Below, piece after piece: positions 27,642-35,491 of a stretch of DNA of 64,000 bases. The DNA is from Chryseobacterium sp. (GTDB lineage: Bacteria > Bacteroidota > Bacteroidia > Flavobacteriales > Weeksellaceae). A program made the position numbers and the translations under genes. Below the pieces are notes generated by a model. It ran no database searches. It saw only the letters and a list, made by a program, of their open reading frames with translations, and was not told the DNA's origin. Location: contig NZ_CP044507.1 of the NCBI RefSeq assembly GCF_008831505.1, forward strand, positions 1,612,001 through 1,676,000. The letters are read 5' to 3'. Numbering within the stretch: the first letter of the stretch is position 1; every line of letters begins with the position of its first letter.

Positions 27642-27800
27642 CCTCACTTATTTTTATTTTTTTTAATGGAATCGGCGATCCTTCTGCGAAGGATTCAAGA
27701 CTTGGATCTTTTTTCTAAAAAACAAATTTTTCTTTGTAGAAAACTTGCCTCATAGTTTTTATTTTATTTTGAATCGGCGAACCTCGCCTGCGGCAGGTTT
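27584..27800 (+). repeat. GGAATCGGCGA-hairpin repeats, three units
   Basis: Three units share the prefix GAATCGGCGA followed by unlike but self-complementary stems: ATTCGCT-atc-AGCGAAT (27594-27610), ATCCTT-ctgcg-AAGGAT (about 27678-27694), and AACCT.GCC-tgc-GGCAGGTT (27780-27799). Each is preceded by GCCTCA and a T-rich tract. A fourth unit, equal in stem to the first, is at about 28443-28470. Confidence 0.75.
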
Positions 27801-28112
27801 ATCAAACTAGCGCGAAAACGAATGAAAGTAGTTTAAAGAGGATAAGTGTCGCGCGTCGGACAGAGGAAGTTTTTATTGTTTCCACAGGATACCGCAACGT
27901 AATGAAGAAAAATCTGTTTTTATTAACGCAAAAAGCTCCTAGGTCGTTGCGTGCGGTAGGTATCGGCGTGAGGCATCCGAGTGTTTCGGAAGGGATCGCT
28001 GCGGGATGACAAAAGGGAAGAAAGAGGAAAGAAGAAAGAAGAAAGAGCCAAGGGAGAAGTAAAAAGTAAAAAGTGAGGCTAGCGACATTTCCCAAACTTA
28101 CAAGGCTGTCAT

Positions 28113-28497
28113 TGCGAGGAGCGACCGTAGGGAGTGACGCGGCAAGCCCAAAGTAGATTCTGTGAGAAGGTTAGAAAGTAAAGTCGTTGAGGTGTGAAGT
28201 TGTAAAGTCGTTAAGGTGTTGAGGTGTAAAGTTGTGGAGTTGTGGAAATAATGTTCCGTAGGAACATCATCTGTGTAGAAGGGAATTAGGGAGGAGAATG
28301 GGCGTGCCGTAGGTACGCTATCTGCTGTCAGTGGCAGGTGATAATTGGTAAGAGCGAAGTAAAAAGGTAAAAGTGCGGCAGCGGTAATACGCATTTAGGT
28401 TCACACGTTACTTTTTTGCCTCAGCTTTTTTATATTTTTAATGGAATCAGCGATTCGCTATCAGCGAATTGTCTTGATGAAAAAAGTAATCACAAAG
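28113..28497. repeat. Long direct repeat, copy 2
   Basis: Second copy of the 388-base duplication, 860 bases downstream of the first. It carries the same CCGTAGG-loop hairpins (about 28250-28269 and 28304-28320) and one GGAATCAGCGA hairpin. Confidence 0.85.
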
Positions 28498-28618
28498 TGG
28501 CTCGGATAGGCACCGCGACCAGCCTTGGAGCCAAAGGCTAGCGGTGTTTTTTTAACCACAAAGGGCACGAGGGTTTTGCACTAGGGACACAAAAGTGGCT
28601 TCCGCTGTAAGCGGAAGA

Positions 28619-28820
28619 GATCTTGTCGGCGACGAGATGACAAAACTGAAAAGTAGGTTTAGTTTAACCACGGAGACACGGAGGAGGCGTGGAGGACACA
28701 GAGGCTTTCAAAGTAGCAGTATGTTTGAGTTTTTGAGTTTTTGAGTGATTGAGTGTTCGAGTGTTATACGCGAGGGTCCGCTTAACGTAGGAGAGATCCC
28801 GTCTACGACGGGATGACAGC
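28619..28820. repeat. Hairpin repeats ending in ATGACA
   Basis: AGATCTTGTCggcGACGAGATGACA (about 28619-28643) and AGATCCCGTCtacGACGGGATGACA (about 28794-28818) share the frame AGAT(n)...GATGACA while the stem bases differ and still pair. Related units with other stems occur at about 60668 and 62781 (ATTCCtgcGGAAT then GACA). Confidence 0.65.
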
Positions 28821-28831
28821 GGCTTCCGGCG

Positions 28832-28860
28832 GAAAAAAAAGGCCTCCGGTGAAGGAGGCC
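28832..28860 (-). terminator. Rho-independent terminator of the phage-like cassette
   Basis: Minus strand: GGCCTCC-TTCACC-GGAGGCC followed by eight T bases. Perfect 7-bp GC-rich stem, six bases after the stop of the last cassette gene. Confidence 0.92.
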
Positions 28861-28866
28861 GATCCG

Positions 28867-29061
28867 CTAGGGGTTGGGGTTTTTCTTTCTGAGGCGGTGC
28901 AGAAGAAATTTTACTGCTAGGGTGACCAGGTAGCTGGAGGTGCCGCCAACGGCTGCCAGGATCACGGTCTTCAGTATTTCGGAACTTTCGAGCTGGACGA
29001 GCAGTACGAGCGCCATGCCGCCTGCCGCGCCTACGCGCTGGGAAGTGTCGAAGAGCATCAA
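28867..29061 (-). CDS. Small membrane protein of the phage-like cassette (holin-like size)
   Basis: 64 residues with two hydrophobic stretches (about 13-25 and 32-52) and a basic tail HRLRKKNPNP. Size, helix content and charged C-terminus resemble small holins, but no family signature was recognised. Its ATG overlaps the upstream stop (ATGA), and a strong terminator follows, so it is the last gene of a four-gene transcript. Confidence 0.65.
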   Translation of the reverse strand: MMLFDTSQRVGAAGGMALVLLVQLESSEILKTVILAAVGGTSSYLVTLAVKFLLHRLRKKNPNP

Positions 29062-29276
29062 GGCTGCTGCCCGGTCTTTACCGCGGTCTGACTCACCGCC
29101 CCGGCAATGGCGCCCGCCAGGGCCAGATAGCCCGCAGCAGTGACGACAGCTGCCGGCAGAGCAACCGGAGCAGTGGCAATGGCGCCGGCGACGCCTGTAA
29201 GGAGCAGACCGACATTGCGCAGCCGGCGGAAGAACTTCGGTGTGGGTGCCTGAAGTCTCTGAATAATCTCTTTCAT
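29058..29276 (-). CDS. Small membrane protein of the phage-like cassette
   Basis: 72 residues: a basic N-terminus (KFFRRLRN) then a long Ala/Gly/Val-rich hydrophobic region (about 22-62) that can form two helices (VGLLLTGVAGAIATAPVALP and AVVTAAGYLALAGAIAGAV). It overlaps both neighbours by four bases (ATGA at each junction), showing tight translational coupling with the DUF5675 gene and the following small gene. No named family; a membrane role in the same process as DUF5675 is inferred. Confidence 0.65.
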   Translation of the reverse strand: MKEIIQRLQAPTPKFFRRLRNVGLLLTGVAGAIATAPVALPAAVVTAAGYLALAGAIAGAVSQTAVKTGQQP

Positions 29277-29677
29277 GATTTTGCTTCTTTTATTGTTAAT
29301 GTCAAATTAATGCCTTTGTCCAGGACAGGATACAGGCGGTCTTTCATTTTCTGCAGGGCCATCCGTGAATGGAGGCCCCTGCCCTCTCCCGTGTGCTGCA
29401 GCACCGGTGCTATACATCCGCGCAACTCTTTGACTGCATCATTTCCGGCGTGGAAGAGAATGTACTTTCTGCCGGGAACTCCCAAGATCTCAAAGTGGTT
29501 CTTAAACCGGGGACTGAAGCGGCGCCTAAGGGCGTAGCTGCCCTCGGGGATGCAGGATACCCCCGGTTTATTCTCCTTCCAAGGCAGTTCCAGTGTGCGG
29601 CAGATTTCCTCCCCATAGAAAAGCAATTTGCCGTTTACACCGCCCGGACCATAGGTTCTGAGTAGGATCGCTTCCAT
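29273..29677 (-). CDS. DUF5675 family protein
   Basis: 134 residues, no signal peptide. It shows the DUF5675 pattern: LELPWKENKPGVSCIPEGSY near residues 30-50, then RFSPRFKNHFEI, GRKYILFHAGN and a C-terminal LRGCIAP segment. Family members are often phage-encoded or lie in phage-like regions. The compact beta-rich fold with conserved His/Cys in FHAGN and GCI is reminiscent of peptidoglycan-acting or carboxypeptidase-like folds, though no activity is established. It is the second gene of the cassette, one base after the 252-residue gene, and overlaps the next by four bases. Confidence 0.85.
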   Translation of the reverse strand: MEAILLRTYGPGGVNGKLLFYGEEICRTLELPWKENKPGVSCIPEGSYALRRRFSPRFKNHFEILGVPGRKYILFHAGNDAVKELRGCIAPVLQHTGEGRGLHSRMALQKMKDRLYPVLDKGINLTLTIKEAKS

Positions 29678-29678
29678 C

Positions 29679-30437
29679 TTACGGAGTACCTGAAACCCTT
29701 ACGATACGCAGGGCGTTGAAGGCCCCGTTTTTCAGCGGATAGAAAAAGCCGTTCACCTCCTGGTAAAAGCTGATCCCGAAAAACAGGAACAGCGGATTTA
29801 CAGAAGCAGCCGGCAGCGCGTTCTCCAGTTCTATGGCCGTTGTAGGCACGGCAGTGAAAGGCAACATGGTGCTTTCGCTTGTTGCAGCAACCGTATCGCC
29901 GGTCTCAAAGTTAATGTCGGCAGCACCGGCAACGAGTTTAAAATGCGTGGTTCCCGGCTGTGCCGTCACCTCTACCTGAGGCACAAAGGGTGCGATGGAG
30001 ATATTGGCATCACCGGTCGCACGGTCCAGAGTAATTGTGAGCGGTGCCGTAAAGCTGGTTTCCAGCGGAGAGCCCGCATTGAATTCAAAGCCCTGGAGCA
30101 GTTCCGCTTCACCGTCGATGACATTTCGCTGACCGCGCGGATTAACAGCATCCAGATGGATCACCTTCACCATTTCGCGGGTCATACGGTTCTGCATCCG
30201 ACTGTCGGACGCGCCTTTAATGAGCTGCTTTACCGAGTTGCGCAGGTATTTGCCGGCCTGACCGGCACGACCGAACTCGGCCATGTTTTCGCGGGTTCTC
30301 TCGAAGGCAGGGTCAGTCTGCATACGCTGTGCGGAAATTCCGCCTTTCTCACGGGCCATATAGCCGTCTTTGGTACGGTAGAAGGTAATGTCGCCAATGG
30401 TACCGTCCAGTTTAATAATTCCTCTTTGTTTAGGCAT
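29679..30437 (-). CDS. Phage-structural-like protein of unknown function
   Basis: 252 residues from MPKQRGIIKLDG; the frame allows a start nine codons earlier. The N-terminal third (GTIGDITFYRTKDGYMAREK, GRAGQAGKYLRN) is conserved-looking and basic; the rest is beta-rich with Thr/Ala repeats (FTAPLTITLDRATGDANISI). Proteins with this start occur as first gene before DUF5675 in other Flavobacteria as far as I recall, but no function is known. The composition resembles small phage structural proteins. It begins the four-gene leftward cassette. No signal peptide. Confidence 0.7.
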   Translation of the reverse strand: MPKQRGIIKLDGTIGDITFYRTKDGYMAREKGGISAQRMQTDPAFERTRENMAEFGRAGQAGKYLRNSVKQLIKGASDSRMQNRMTREMVKVIHLDAVNPRGQRNVIDGEAELLQGFEFNAGSPLETSFTAPLTITLDRATGDANISIAPFVPQVEVTAQPGTTHFKLVAGAADINFETGDTVAATSESTMLPFTAVPTTAIELENALPAASVNPLFLFFGISFYQEVNGFFYPLKNGAFNALRIVRVSGTP

Positions 30438-30670
30438 GACTTTACGTTTTAAAAATTTAACCATCAGATGTTGAGGTACACCTGTAAAAACCTTTTGTGA
30501 TCACGGTGTAAAATTTGGGTTAAAATTCCAGGAAAGCAAGTGCCGGTGCCGGTTGCGGCGGTTATTGCCGGAAGAGAAAGTTTGTGCCGGAAGAGGTGTT
30601 TTCAGACTGAAAAGGACGCATTATGCCGGAAAGGACTGAATGTGCCGGGAAAAAGGGAGGGTGTTTCACC

Positions 30671-30811
30671 CAAGTATCCCCGAAGTATCCCCGAAGTATC
30701 CCCGAAGTATCGGGTAAGGAGGTTGAGGGTGAGGTTGAGGTTGAGGTTAAGGTTGAGGTTAAGGGTGAGGTTAAGGTTAAGGGGTTAGGAGGTTAAGGGG
30801 TAAGGGTTAAA
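30671..30811. repeat. Tandem tracts: 12-base unit and GGTTRA hexamers
   Basis: Four units of CGAAGTATCCCC (30671-30713) pass directly into about fifteen degenerate hexamers GGTTGA/GGTTAA/GGGTGA (30718-30811). The hexamer type recurs at 40134-40193. The tract follows the start of the phage-like cassette. Confidence 0.85.
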
Positions 30812-30854
30812 TGCTAGGGTGGTTTGGTGGTTGGGTGTTTGAGGGAAGATGTTA

Positions 30855-31345
30855 ATTTCAGATTTCAGATATCAGACATCAGACATCAGATATCAGATTG
30901 GAGATGGGAGATAGGAGATTTTAGACAGGAGAATGCAGCAATGTACGAGTGTACAAATGTAGCAGTGTACCAATGTAGCAATGTACCAATGTAGCAATGT
31001 AGCAGTGTAGCAGCTGATGATTTGCAGTTTTCCATTTTTAAGATTCTGGAGCCCCGTAGGGGCATTATTTGAAGTAAGAGCCAAGTAAAATGAAAAATGT
31101 AAAAAGTGGGTTTGTTTAACCACGGAGATCACGGTGGGGGTGCGGAGGGAACGGAGAGATATTGGGGTAGAGAGTGGCTGAGTGTTTGAGGGAAGATGTT
31201 AGATTTCAGATATCAGATATCAGACATCAGACATCAGACATCAGATTTGAGATTGGAGATGGGAGATGTGAGATTTTAAATAGGAGAATGCAGCAATGTA
31301 CGAGCGTAGCAATGTAACAGTGTAGTAATGTAGCAATGTAACAAT
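30855..31345. repeat. Clustered short tandem tracts
   Basis: CAGATATCAGACAT decamers (about 30856-30898 and 31203-31258) and AATGTAGC/AATGTACC octamer-type units (about 30936-31012 and 31290-31345), each tract occurring twice in the same order, so the whole block is partly duplicated. A CCGTAGG-loop hairpin (GCCCCgtaGGGGC) is at 31051-31063. No gene seen between 30438 and 31374. Confidence 0.8.
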
Positions 31346-31374
31346 ATAACAGTTTAGGCAGGTGGCGATGGGTG

Positions 31375-31578
31375 TCAGTCCAGAATGAGTTCGCGGATCT
31401 GGTCGGGCGGAAGGTTGAGGTAGGTGGCGAGTTCGAGCCAGGTGACGGGGTGATGGGGCTGCTTGCCCAGGGAGGTTCTGATCCGTTGCATGAGGTTACG
31501 GCTGTAGCGCTCGCTTTTGCCGGTAATGCGCTGGATGTCTTTGGGGTAAATGCAAAGGCGGGTTGGGCGTGGTTTCAT
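31375..31578 (-). CDS. Small DNA-binding-like protein
   Basis: 67 residues: KPRPTRLCIYPKDIQRITG, KSERYSRNLMQRIRTSLGK, HHPVTWLELATYLNLPPDQI. Basic, helical, with the look of a minimal helix-turn-helix protein. Very similar short proteins (YPKDIQ.ITGKSER motif) recur in Flavobacteria, but I know no assigned function. It is isolated between repeat tracts about 0.9 kb upstream of the phage-like cassette and reads in the same direction. Confidence 0.7.
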   Translation of the reverse strand: MKPRPTRLCIYPKDIQRITGKSERYSRNLMQRIRTSLGKQPHHPVTWLELATYLNLPPDQIRELILD

Positions 31579-32385
31579 GGCTGTGTTTTTTAACTGTGTT
31601 AAAGCTTAGAAAACACCGGCAATATTGAACGGAAGAGTTTCGGTAGTAACGAACGATTTTATTATAACAGACCGGCAGAAGGTGCAAATATACTTTAGCG
31701 CAGATAATAAAAAAGGGCGGCTCCCGCAAAAGACCAGTCCGTGTAAACGCTGGAAATCCCCGCATAAAAGGCGCTCTGTACCGTCAGTCCCCAAAAAAAA
31801 TCTGCCCGCAGATCAATTAAAAACAAGGAACAAAAGACAGAACTGTCCAAAGGCCGGTAAAAGGGCATTTCAGGTAAGCGAAATCCATTTGCAGAGGTTT
31901 GACCAGGCGGCTGCCCGGGCAACACAGAGGCGGAGTACACTAACCGAAGCAAGTGCTATCGAGGTGACCGCAAGGTGTTGCGGTTACCTAAGCGGTTTAC
32001 ATTTAATAGCAGCCACAGCTCAGATCATTTTAAAGGTGGTCTTTCCAGAATGAACATTCCCCATAATAAGCAAAGAGATTAAACGGACTGTTTTGATTCA
32101 TTCTGCAAAAATGTGGCGTGGAAGATCAAAAAAAAACGGATGATCAGGAAAAAAGAGCTTTCCTAATCCAAACTTATAAAAGGGTACCGCCATGCAGGTG
32201 AACTGCAGCGCGGGTGGGTGGACAAAACGTTGTATGGCGTAACAGGAAGGCGGCTTACAGGTGCCAAAACAATATGCTGAAGTATTGTAAGTACAGATTT
32301 ACACAGGCTAAGCATTTATATTACTCAGTTGCCTGAGGTGAGATCAGTTCTGTAAATGTGAGACTGCCGGCCCGTATTTCTACGG
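31579..32385. other. Gap without a supported gene
   Basis: About 800 bases between the small DNA-binding-like gene and the RteC-like gene. A 142-codon plus-strand frame (31625-32053) is Lys/Arg/Gln-rich, low-complexity and lacks a ribosome-binding site; I regard it as spurious. No repeats of the families seen elsewhere were noticed. Confidence 0.55.
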
Positions 32386-33243
32386 TTATTGCCCGTCCAG
32401 ATCATCGAACAACCTGTTCAGGCTGTCATGAAGTGTTTTGGTGAACTTGGTGCGGTCGGTTTTGCGGTTCCGGATCTCCCCTATTGTTTTGTGGTAATTA
32501 CCCAGATCCACCTCCAGTGACCGCTCTGCCCACCGCATGACTTCGGCGAGATCCGCGCGGCCGCCACTGAAGCATTTGGTATGGTGAAGGGCTACCAAAA
32601 GTTCAATCAGTGACGCTTTGGAGGCTGTCCACGGCAAAGGATTATACGGAACAGCCTGCGGCAATAAAGATTTTCCGCTGTCTGAAATCTTTTCTTTAAT
32701 ATACGTTTCCAGCTGAGCATTGGCCAGGATATGCGCTACCGTAATGTCATGAGAGGTTGAAAATCTCTCATCGTAGCTGTGAAGGTCCGGAGCGAGTTTC
32801 ACTTTCATATCGTACCGGTAGCGGACAAAATATTTTAAATCGAGATAGGTGGCGCGGCGCCTGTAATAGTTGAGAAAATCATGATTCTCTGAGGAGAAAT
32901 ACTCAAGCGCGGTCAATTCCTTTTCATAGTATTTTTTAAGTTCAGTGCCGCTGCCGTACGGAACGGAGGCTTCCAGTGAGAGAATTTTTGTGTAGTAAAT
33001 AAACTGTGCTACAAATTTGGGCTTGATCTCCCGGAAAAAAGTGACTTCAGCCTGCCAACAGTCAAATTCATGGGCAGCCACCCAGGTTTTCAGCTGCCGT
33101 ACGGCCGTGTCTGTTTCCGCCAGTACGCACTCGGCAAAGTAAAAAAAATCATGCGCATCGCGCCGGAGCTGTTCCGTCTTATCGGTTAACCGGTTCCACA
33201 GCAGGTCACATTTTTTAAACAGCAGTTTTGAATTCATATACAA
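32386..33243 (-). CDS. RteC-like regulator
   Basis: 285 residues (a start two codons later, at MNSKLL, is equally possible). The central block matches the RteC domain: ECWQAEVTFFREIKPKF-like (here FDCWQAEVTFFREIKPKF), QFIYYTKILSLE, YYEKELTALEYFSSENHDF and YYRRRATYLDLKYFVR, and the C-terminal half has the predicted winged-helix-like WTASKASLIELLVALH. In the Bacteroides conjugative transposon CTnDOT, RteC activates excision genes. No conjugation or excision genes are in view here, so it probably acts on local genes or is a remnant of an element. It lies 12 bases after the AraC-like gene and is probably cotranscribed with it. Confidence 0.85.
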   Translation of the reverse strand: MYMNSKLLFKKCDLLWNRLTDKTEQLRRDAHDFFYFAECVLAETDTAVRQLKTWVAAHEFDCWQAEVTFFREIKPKFVAQFIYYTKILSLEASVPYGSGTELKKYYEKELTALEYFSSENHDFLNYYRRRATYLDLKYFVRYRYDMKVKLAPDLHSYDERFSTSHDITVAHILANAQLETYIKEKISDSGKSLLPQAVPYNPLPWTASKASLIELLVALHHTKCFSGGRADLAEVMRWAERSLEVDLGNYHKTIGEIRNRKTDRTKFTKTLHDSLNRLFDDLDGQ

Positions 33244-33255
33244 CGGAATATTAAA

Positions 33256-34968
33256 TCATGTTTGGTCACGGTCGCGGTTCTCTTTTCTGTATTTTTCTAT
33301 GAATTCGCTCGGCCGGAGTCCATTAATTTCGTAAAAGTGATCAGAAAAATTTTGGCGTCTAAGCATTCCGCATTCCTTTGCGAGACCGTCCATATTGTAA
33401 TTCAGGTATTTTCGGTCGGTATACAGCAAGTGAGTAATGTAATTTATGCGCAGTACCTTCAGGTAGGTATGGAAGTTCATACCTTTATACTGGTTTATTA
33501 CGTAGGAAAGGTGGGTTCCGTTGGTCCCCAGTTTGTCCGCCAACTTACGGAGGGTAAGACCTGTTGCAGTGAAGCCTTTGGTTTCCTCGAATCTCTTTAG
33601 TTTTTCAAGGAGATCGTGTACCACCTCGTCTTTGTATTCATATTTCCTTTTCCCGTAATCCACCGTTTCAGGAAGGCACTCCGTCTGTTTCTGCAGGTCC
33701 TCTAACTTACGCAGCAACTGCAGGTACTTTCTGTGAATCCGACGGCTACGGTAATACCTGTAGAGCACAAAAATCAGCAACATACTACCGGTAACAGCCA
33801 GCACCGTAATAAATATATTTTTGCGCCGGGAATCCTGCTGAAGCCGGAGCTTCTCTGCCTCCAGTGTTTTTGTATCGTATTCTTTGTGCATACGCGACAT
33901 TACGTGGCGGAAATCGGAGTACAGAAAATCGTCAGCCTTCAGCAACTGCTGCGTATAATAAAGTTCCTGGCCGGCATCTGCCGTATTTTTATAATGCTTA
34001 ATAAGGAGTTCATAGTTTTCCCGAAGTTCCGGGAAAATGAAATTATGTCTGGTAAATGAAGAATCTACTTTTTTAAAGAAAATTACCGCATCCTCCGTCT
34101 GCTTCAATTTCAGGTAGGATTTTCCGATGTAAAAATCATTTACAGCATTCCAGGCGAAATCGTCCGGTGCCGACAGCAGGCTTCGTGAGCGTGAGAAAAG
34201 TACTATTGCCGAATTATAACTGCCATTTTCATATTCGGAACGGCCAAGGCATTTATAAATATAGCCCTTCTCCTGTTCAAAACCTTCAAGATCACGGATC
34301 CGGGCAGAAGCTGTGGCCAACAGCGAATCAGCGACGTGCCAGCGGTCCATCTTCTGATTACAGACAATCATCTGATGCAGGGTGTTTAAATACCCTCTGG
34401 TGTAATTGTGCCATTCATTAGGATTCGCCGTGCGCACTCTGTTTTCCTCAAAGAAGCGCAGCGCTTTTTCAAAATGAATCAGTGCCTCATCGCAGTGCCC
34501 CAGGTAGCTTTTCACTTCACCAAGGTGATAGCGTATTTTGTGCTGGAGATAAGAATCCGGATCTCCGGCAGCATATCCGAAGGCATTCAGATATTCGTGC
34601 ATGGCCGCTTTATAGTTGCGAAAACTGAAGTAGTACACCACCCCTTTACCAAGCAGGGCTCTGCTGATCTTCACGCTGTCGCCCAACCTCTTTGCCGTAA
34701 TTACAGCACTGTCGGCATAGCGCAATTTATCCTGTCTGTCCGCAGAAAAGTAAACACCATGCTCGAAAGCGAGAAGGAGCTGCTTATGTCTGGCGTCTTT
34801 CCGCGCCTGCTGTGCATGGATCTGTACAAACGGGAGTGCCCGTACATCGTTCTCTTTATAGCGGTCATATATTTCCATAAACTGCCTGTAAGGAAAAGCA
34901 CCCTTTTCCTGCGCACCCGTGAAAACGCAGGCAAGTGTAAAAAAAATACTGAATACATTTTTAAACAT
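33256..34968 (-). CDS. TPR-containing transmembrane AraC-family regulator
   Basis: 570 residues. Signal peptide (1-19), then a periplasmic TPR array (about 30-360, with repeats such as SYLGHCDEALIHFEKALRFF and GSYNSAIVLFSRSRSLL), a transmembrane helix at about 384-403 (NIFITVLAVTGSMLLIFVLY), a cytosolic linker, and a C-terminal AraC-type DNA-binding domain (about 465-562; LRKLADKLGTNGTHLSYVIN and the second helix-turn-helix LAKECGMLRRQNFSDHFY). This plan senses something through the periplasmic TPRs and regulates transcription from the membrane. It diverges from the small-protein/MauE/DUF6520 genes, with candidate operators in between, so these are its likely targets. Confidence 0.88.
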   Translation of the reverse strand: MFKNVFSIFFTLACVFTGAQEKGAFPYRQFMEIYDRYKENDVRALPFVQIHAQQARKDARHKQLLLAFEHGVYFSADRQDKLRYADSAVITAKRLGDSVKISRALLGKGVVYYFSFRNYKAAMHEYLNAFGYAAGDPDSYLQHKIRYHLGEVKSYLGHCDEALIHFEKALRFFEENRVRTANPNEWHNYTRGYLNTLHQMIVCNQKMDRWHVADSLLATASARIRDLEGFEQEKGYIYKCLGRSEYENGSYNSAIVLFSRSRSLLSAPDDFAWNAVNDFYIGKSYLKLKQTEDAVIFFKKVDSSFTRHNFIFPELRENYELLIKHYKNTADAGQELYYTQQLLKADDFLYSDFRHVMSRMHKEYDTKTLEAEKLRLQQDSRRKNIFITVLAVTGSMLLIFVLYRYYRSRRIHRKYLQLLRKLEDLQKQTECLPETVDYGKRKYEYKDEVVHDLLEKLKRFEETKGFTATGLTLRKLADKLGTNGTHLSYVINQYKGMNFHTYLKVLRINYITHLLYTDRKYLNYNMDGLAKECGMLRRQNFSDHFYEINGLRPSEFIEKYRKENRDRDQT

Positions 34969-35107
34969 TTCCGCCAGTTAAAAGAAGGGAGAATCAGTCA
35001 AATTTACCTAAAAAGTATTTAAACGGAACGGCCACCGCTGCACAAAACTGCCTCACACCAACCTTTTACCCTATTTACCTGATTACCAATTATATAACGA
35101 AGGGTTT

Positions 35108-35143
35108 ATGGATACATAATGACATAAAAATGGATACATGATG
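35108..35143. promoter_or_regulatory. Direct repeat, candidate regulator binding site
   Basis: ATGGATACATAATG (35108-35121) and ATGGATACATGATG (35130-35143) differ at one base and are spaced 22 bases start to start, about two helical turns. AraC-type regulators commonly bind such direct repeats. They lie between the divergent AraC-like gene and the small lipoprotein gene. Confidence 0.5.
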
Positions 35144-35202
35144 CCCCAATACGCTTTTTTTCGGCTGCCGGAGCAGGTAATTTCGGGTCAGAATTCTACT
35201 CA

Positions 35203-35216
35203 CCCAACCGGTTGGG
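35203..35216. promoter_or_regulatory. 14-base perfect palindrome, candidate operator
   Basis: CCCAACCGGTTGGG, 24 bases before the ATG at 35240, in the same divergent region as the direct repeats. Confidence 0.4.
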
Positions 35217-35239
35217 ATAACTTTTAAAAATCTACAAAA

Positions 35240-35491
35240 ATGAAAAAGTCTATCTCAATATTTATGATCATGTGCCTTCTTTCCGCAACCGCATGCAGAC
35301 CCCTTGAAGGAGAGGCAGAAACCAGCGACCACAGTTCCGCAGAGCGGGATGAATCCAGGATTACCACAGGGCGTGACCCTTATGAAGGAGACAGTACAAA
35401 AACCAGCAGTACGGCGAGACCAAGCGACACCGGCGATGATGACGATGATGAACCCACCAAAGACAGGCAGCAGTGGCGCACCATACCGTAA
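35240..35491 (+). CDS. Small acidic lipoprotein
   Basis: 83 residues: lipoprotein signal MKKSISIFMIMCLLSATAC, then a very polar chain rich in Asp/Glu/Ser/Thr (ARPSDTGDDDDDEPTKDR), probably disordered. It opens the rightward operon opposite the AraC-type regulator. The stop overlaps the next ATG (TAATG). No family recognised; its low complexity suggests a flexible, surface-exposed or calcium-binding tether. Confidence 0.65.
   Translation: MKKSISIFMIMCLLSATACRPLEGEAETSDHSSAERDESRITTGRDPYEGDSTKTSSTARPSDTGDDDDDEPTKDRQQWRTIP

Larger units (their letters stand above)
26892..28831. other. Repeat-rich intergenic region without genes
   Basis: Almost 2 kb contains no credible gene. It holds short tandem tracts (AATGTACC/AATGTAGC units at about 26970-27025; AAGTTGT units around 27340-27385 and 28195-28245), phrases such as ACCACAAAGGGCACGAGGGTTTT, a long direct duplication and three hairpin families described separately. 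All ORF candidates here are formed by these repeats. Confidence 0.8.

Noticed and set aside
27239..28394. Repeated open frames of about 90-98 codons on the minus strand
   Set aside because: They are translations of the duplicated repeat DNA (Thr/Leu/His-rich tandem peptides), not genes.
30718..30811. Telomere-like or replication-origin iterons
   Set aside because: The hexamers are degenerate, occur at several loci and no replication gene is near; a microsatellite-like tract explains them better.
30855..31345. CRISPR array
   Set aside because: Units are 8-11 bases, directly adjacent, with no 25-40-base repeats or unique spacers, and no cas genes are present.
31625..32053. 142-codon open frame
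   Set aside because: Low-complexity Lys/Arg/Gln composition, no ribosome-binding site, no family resemblance.
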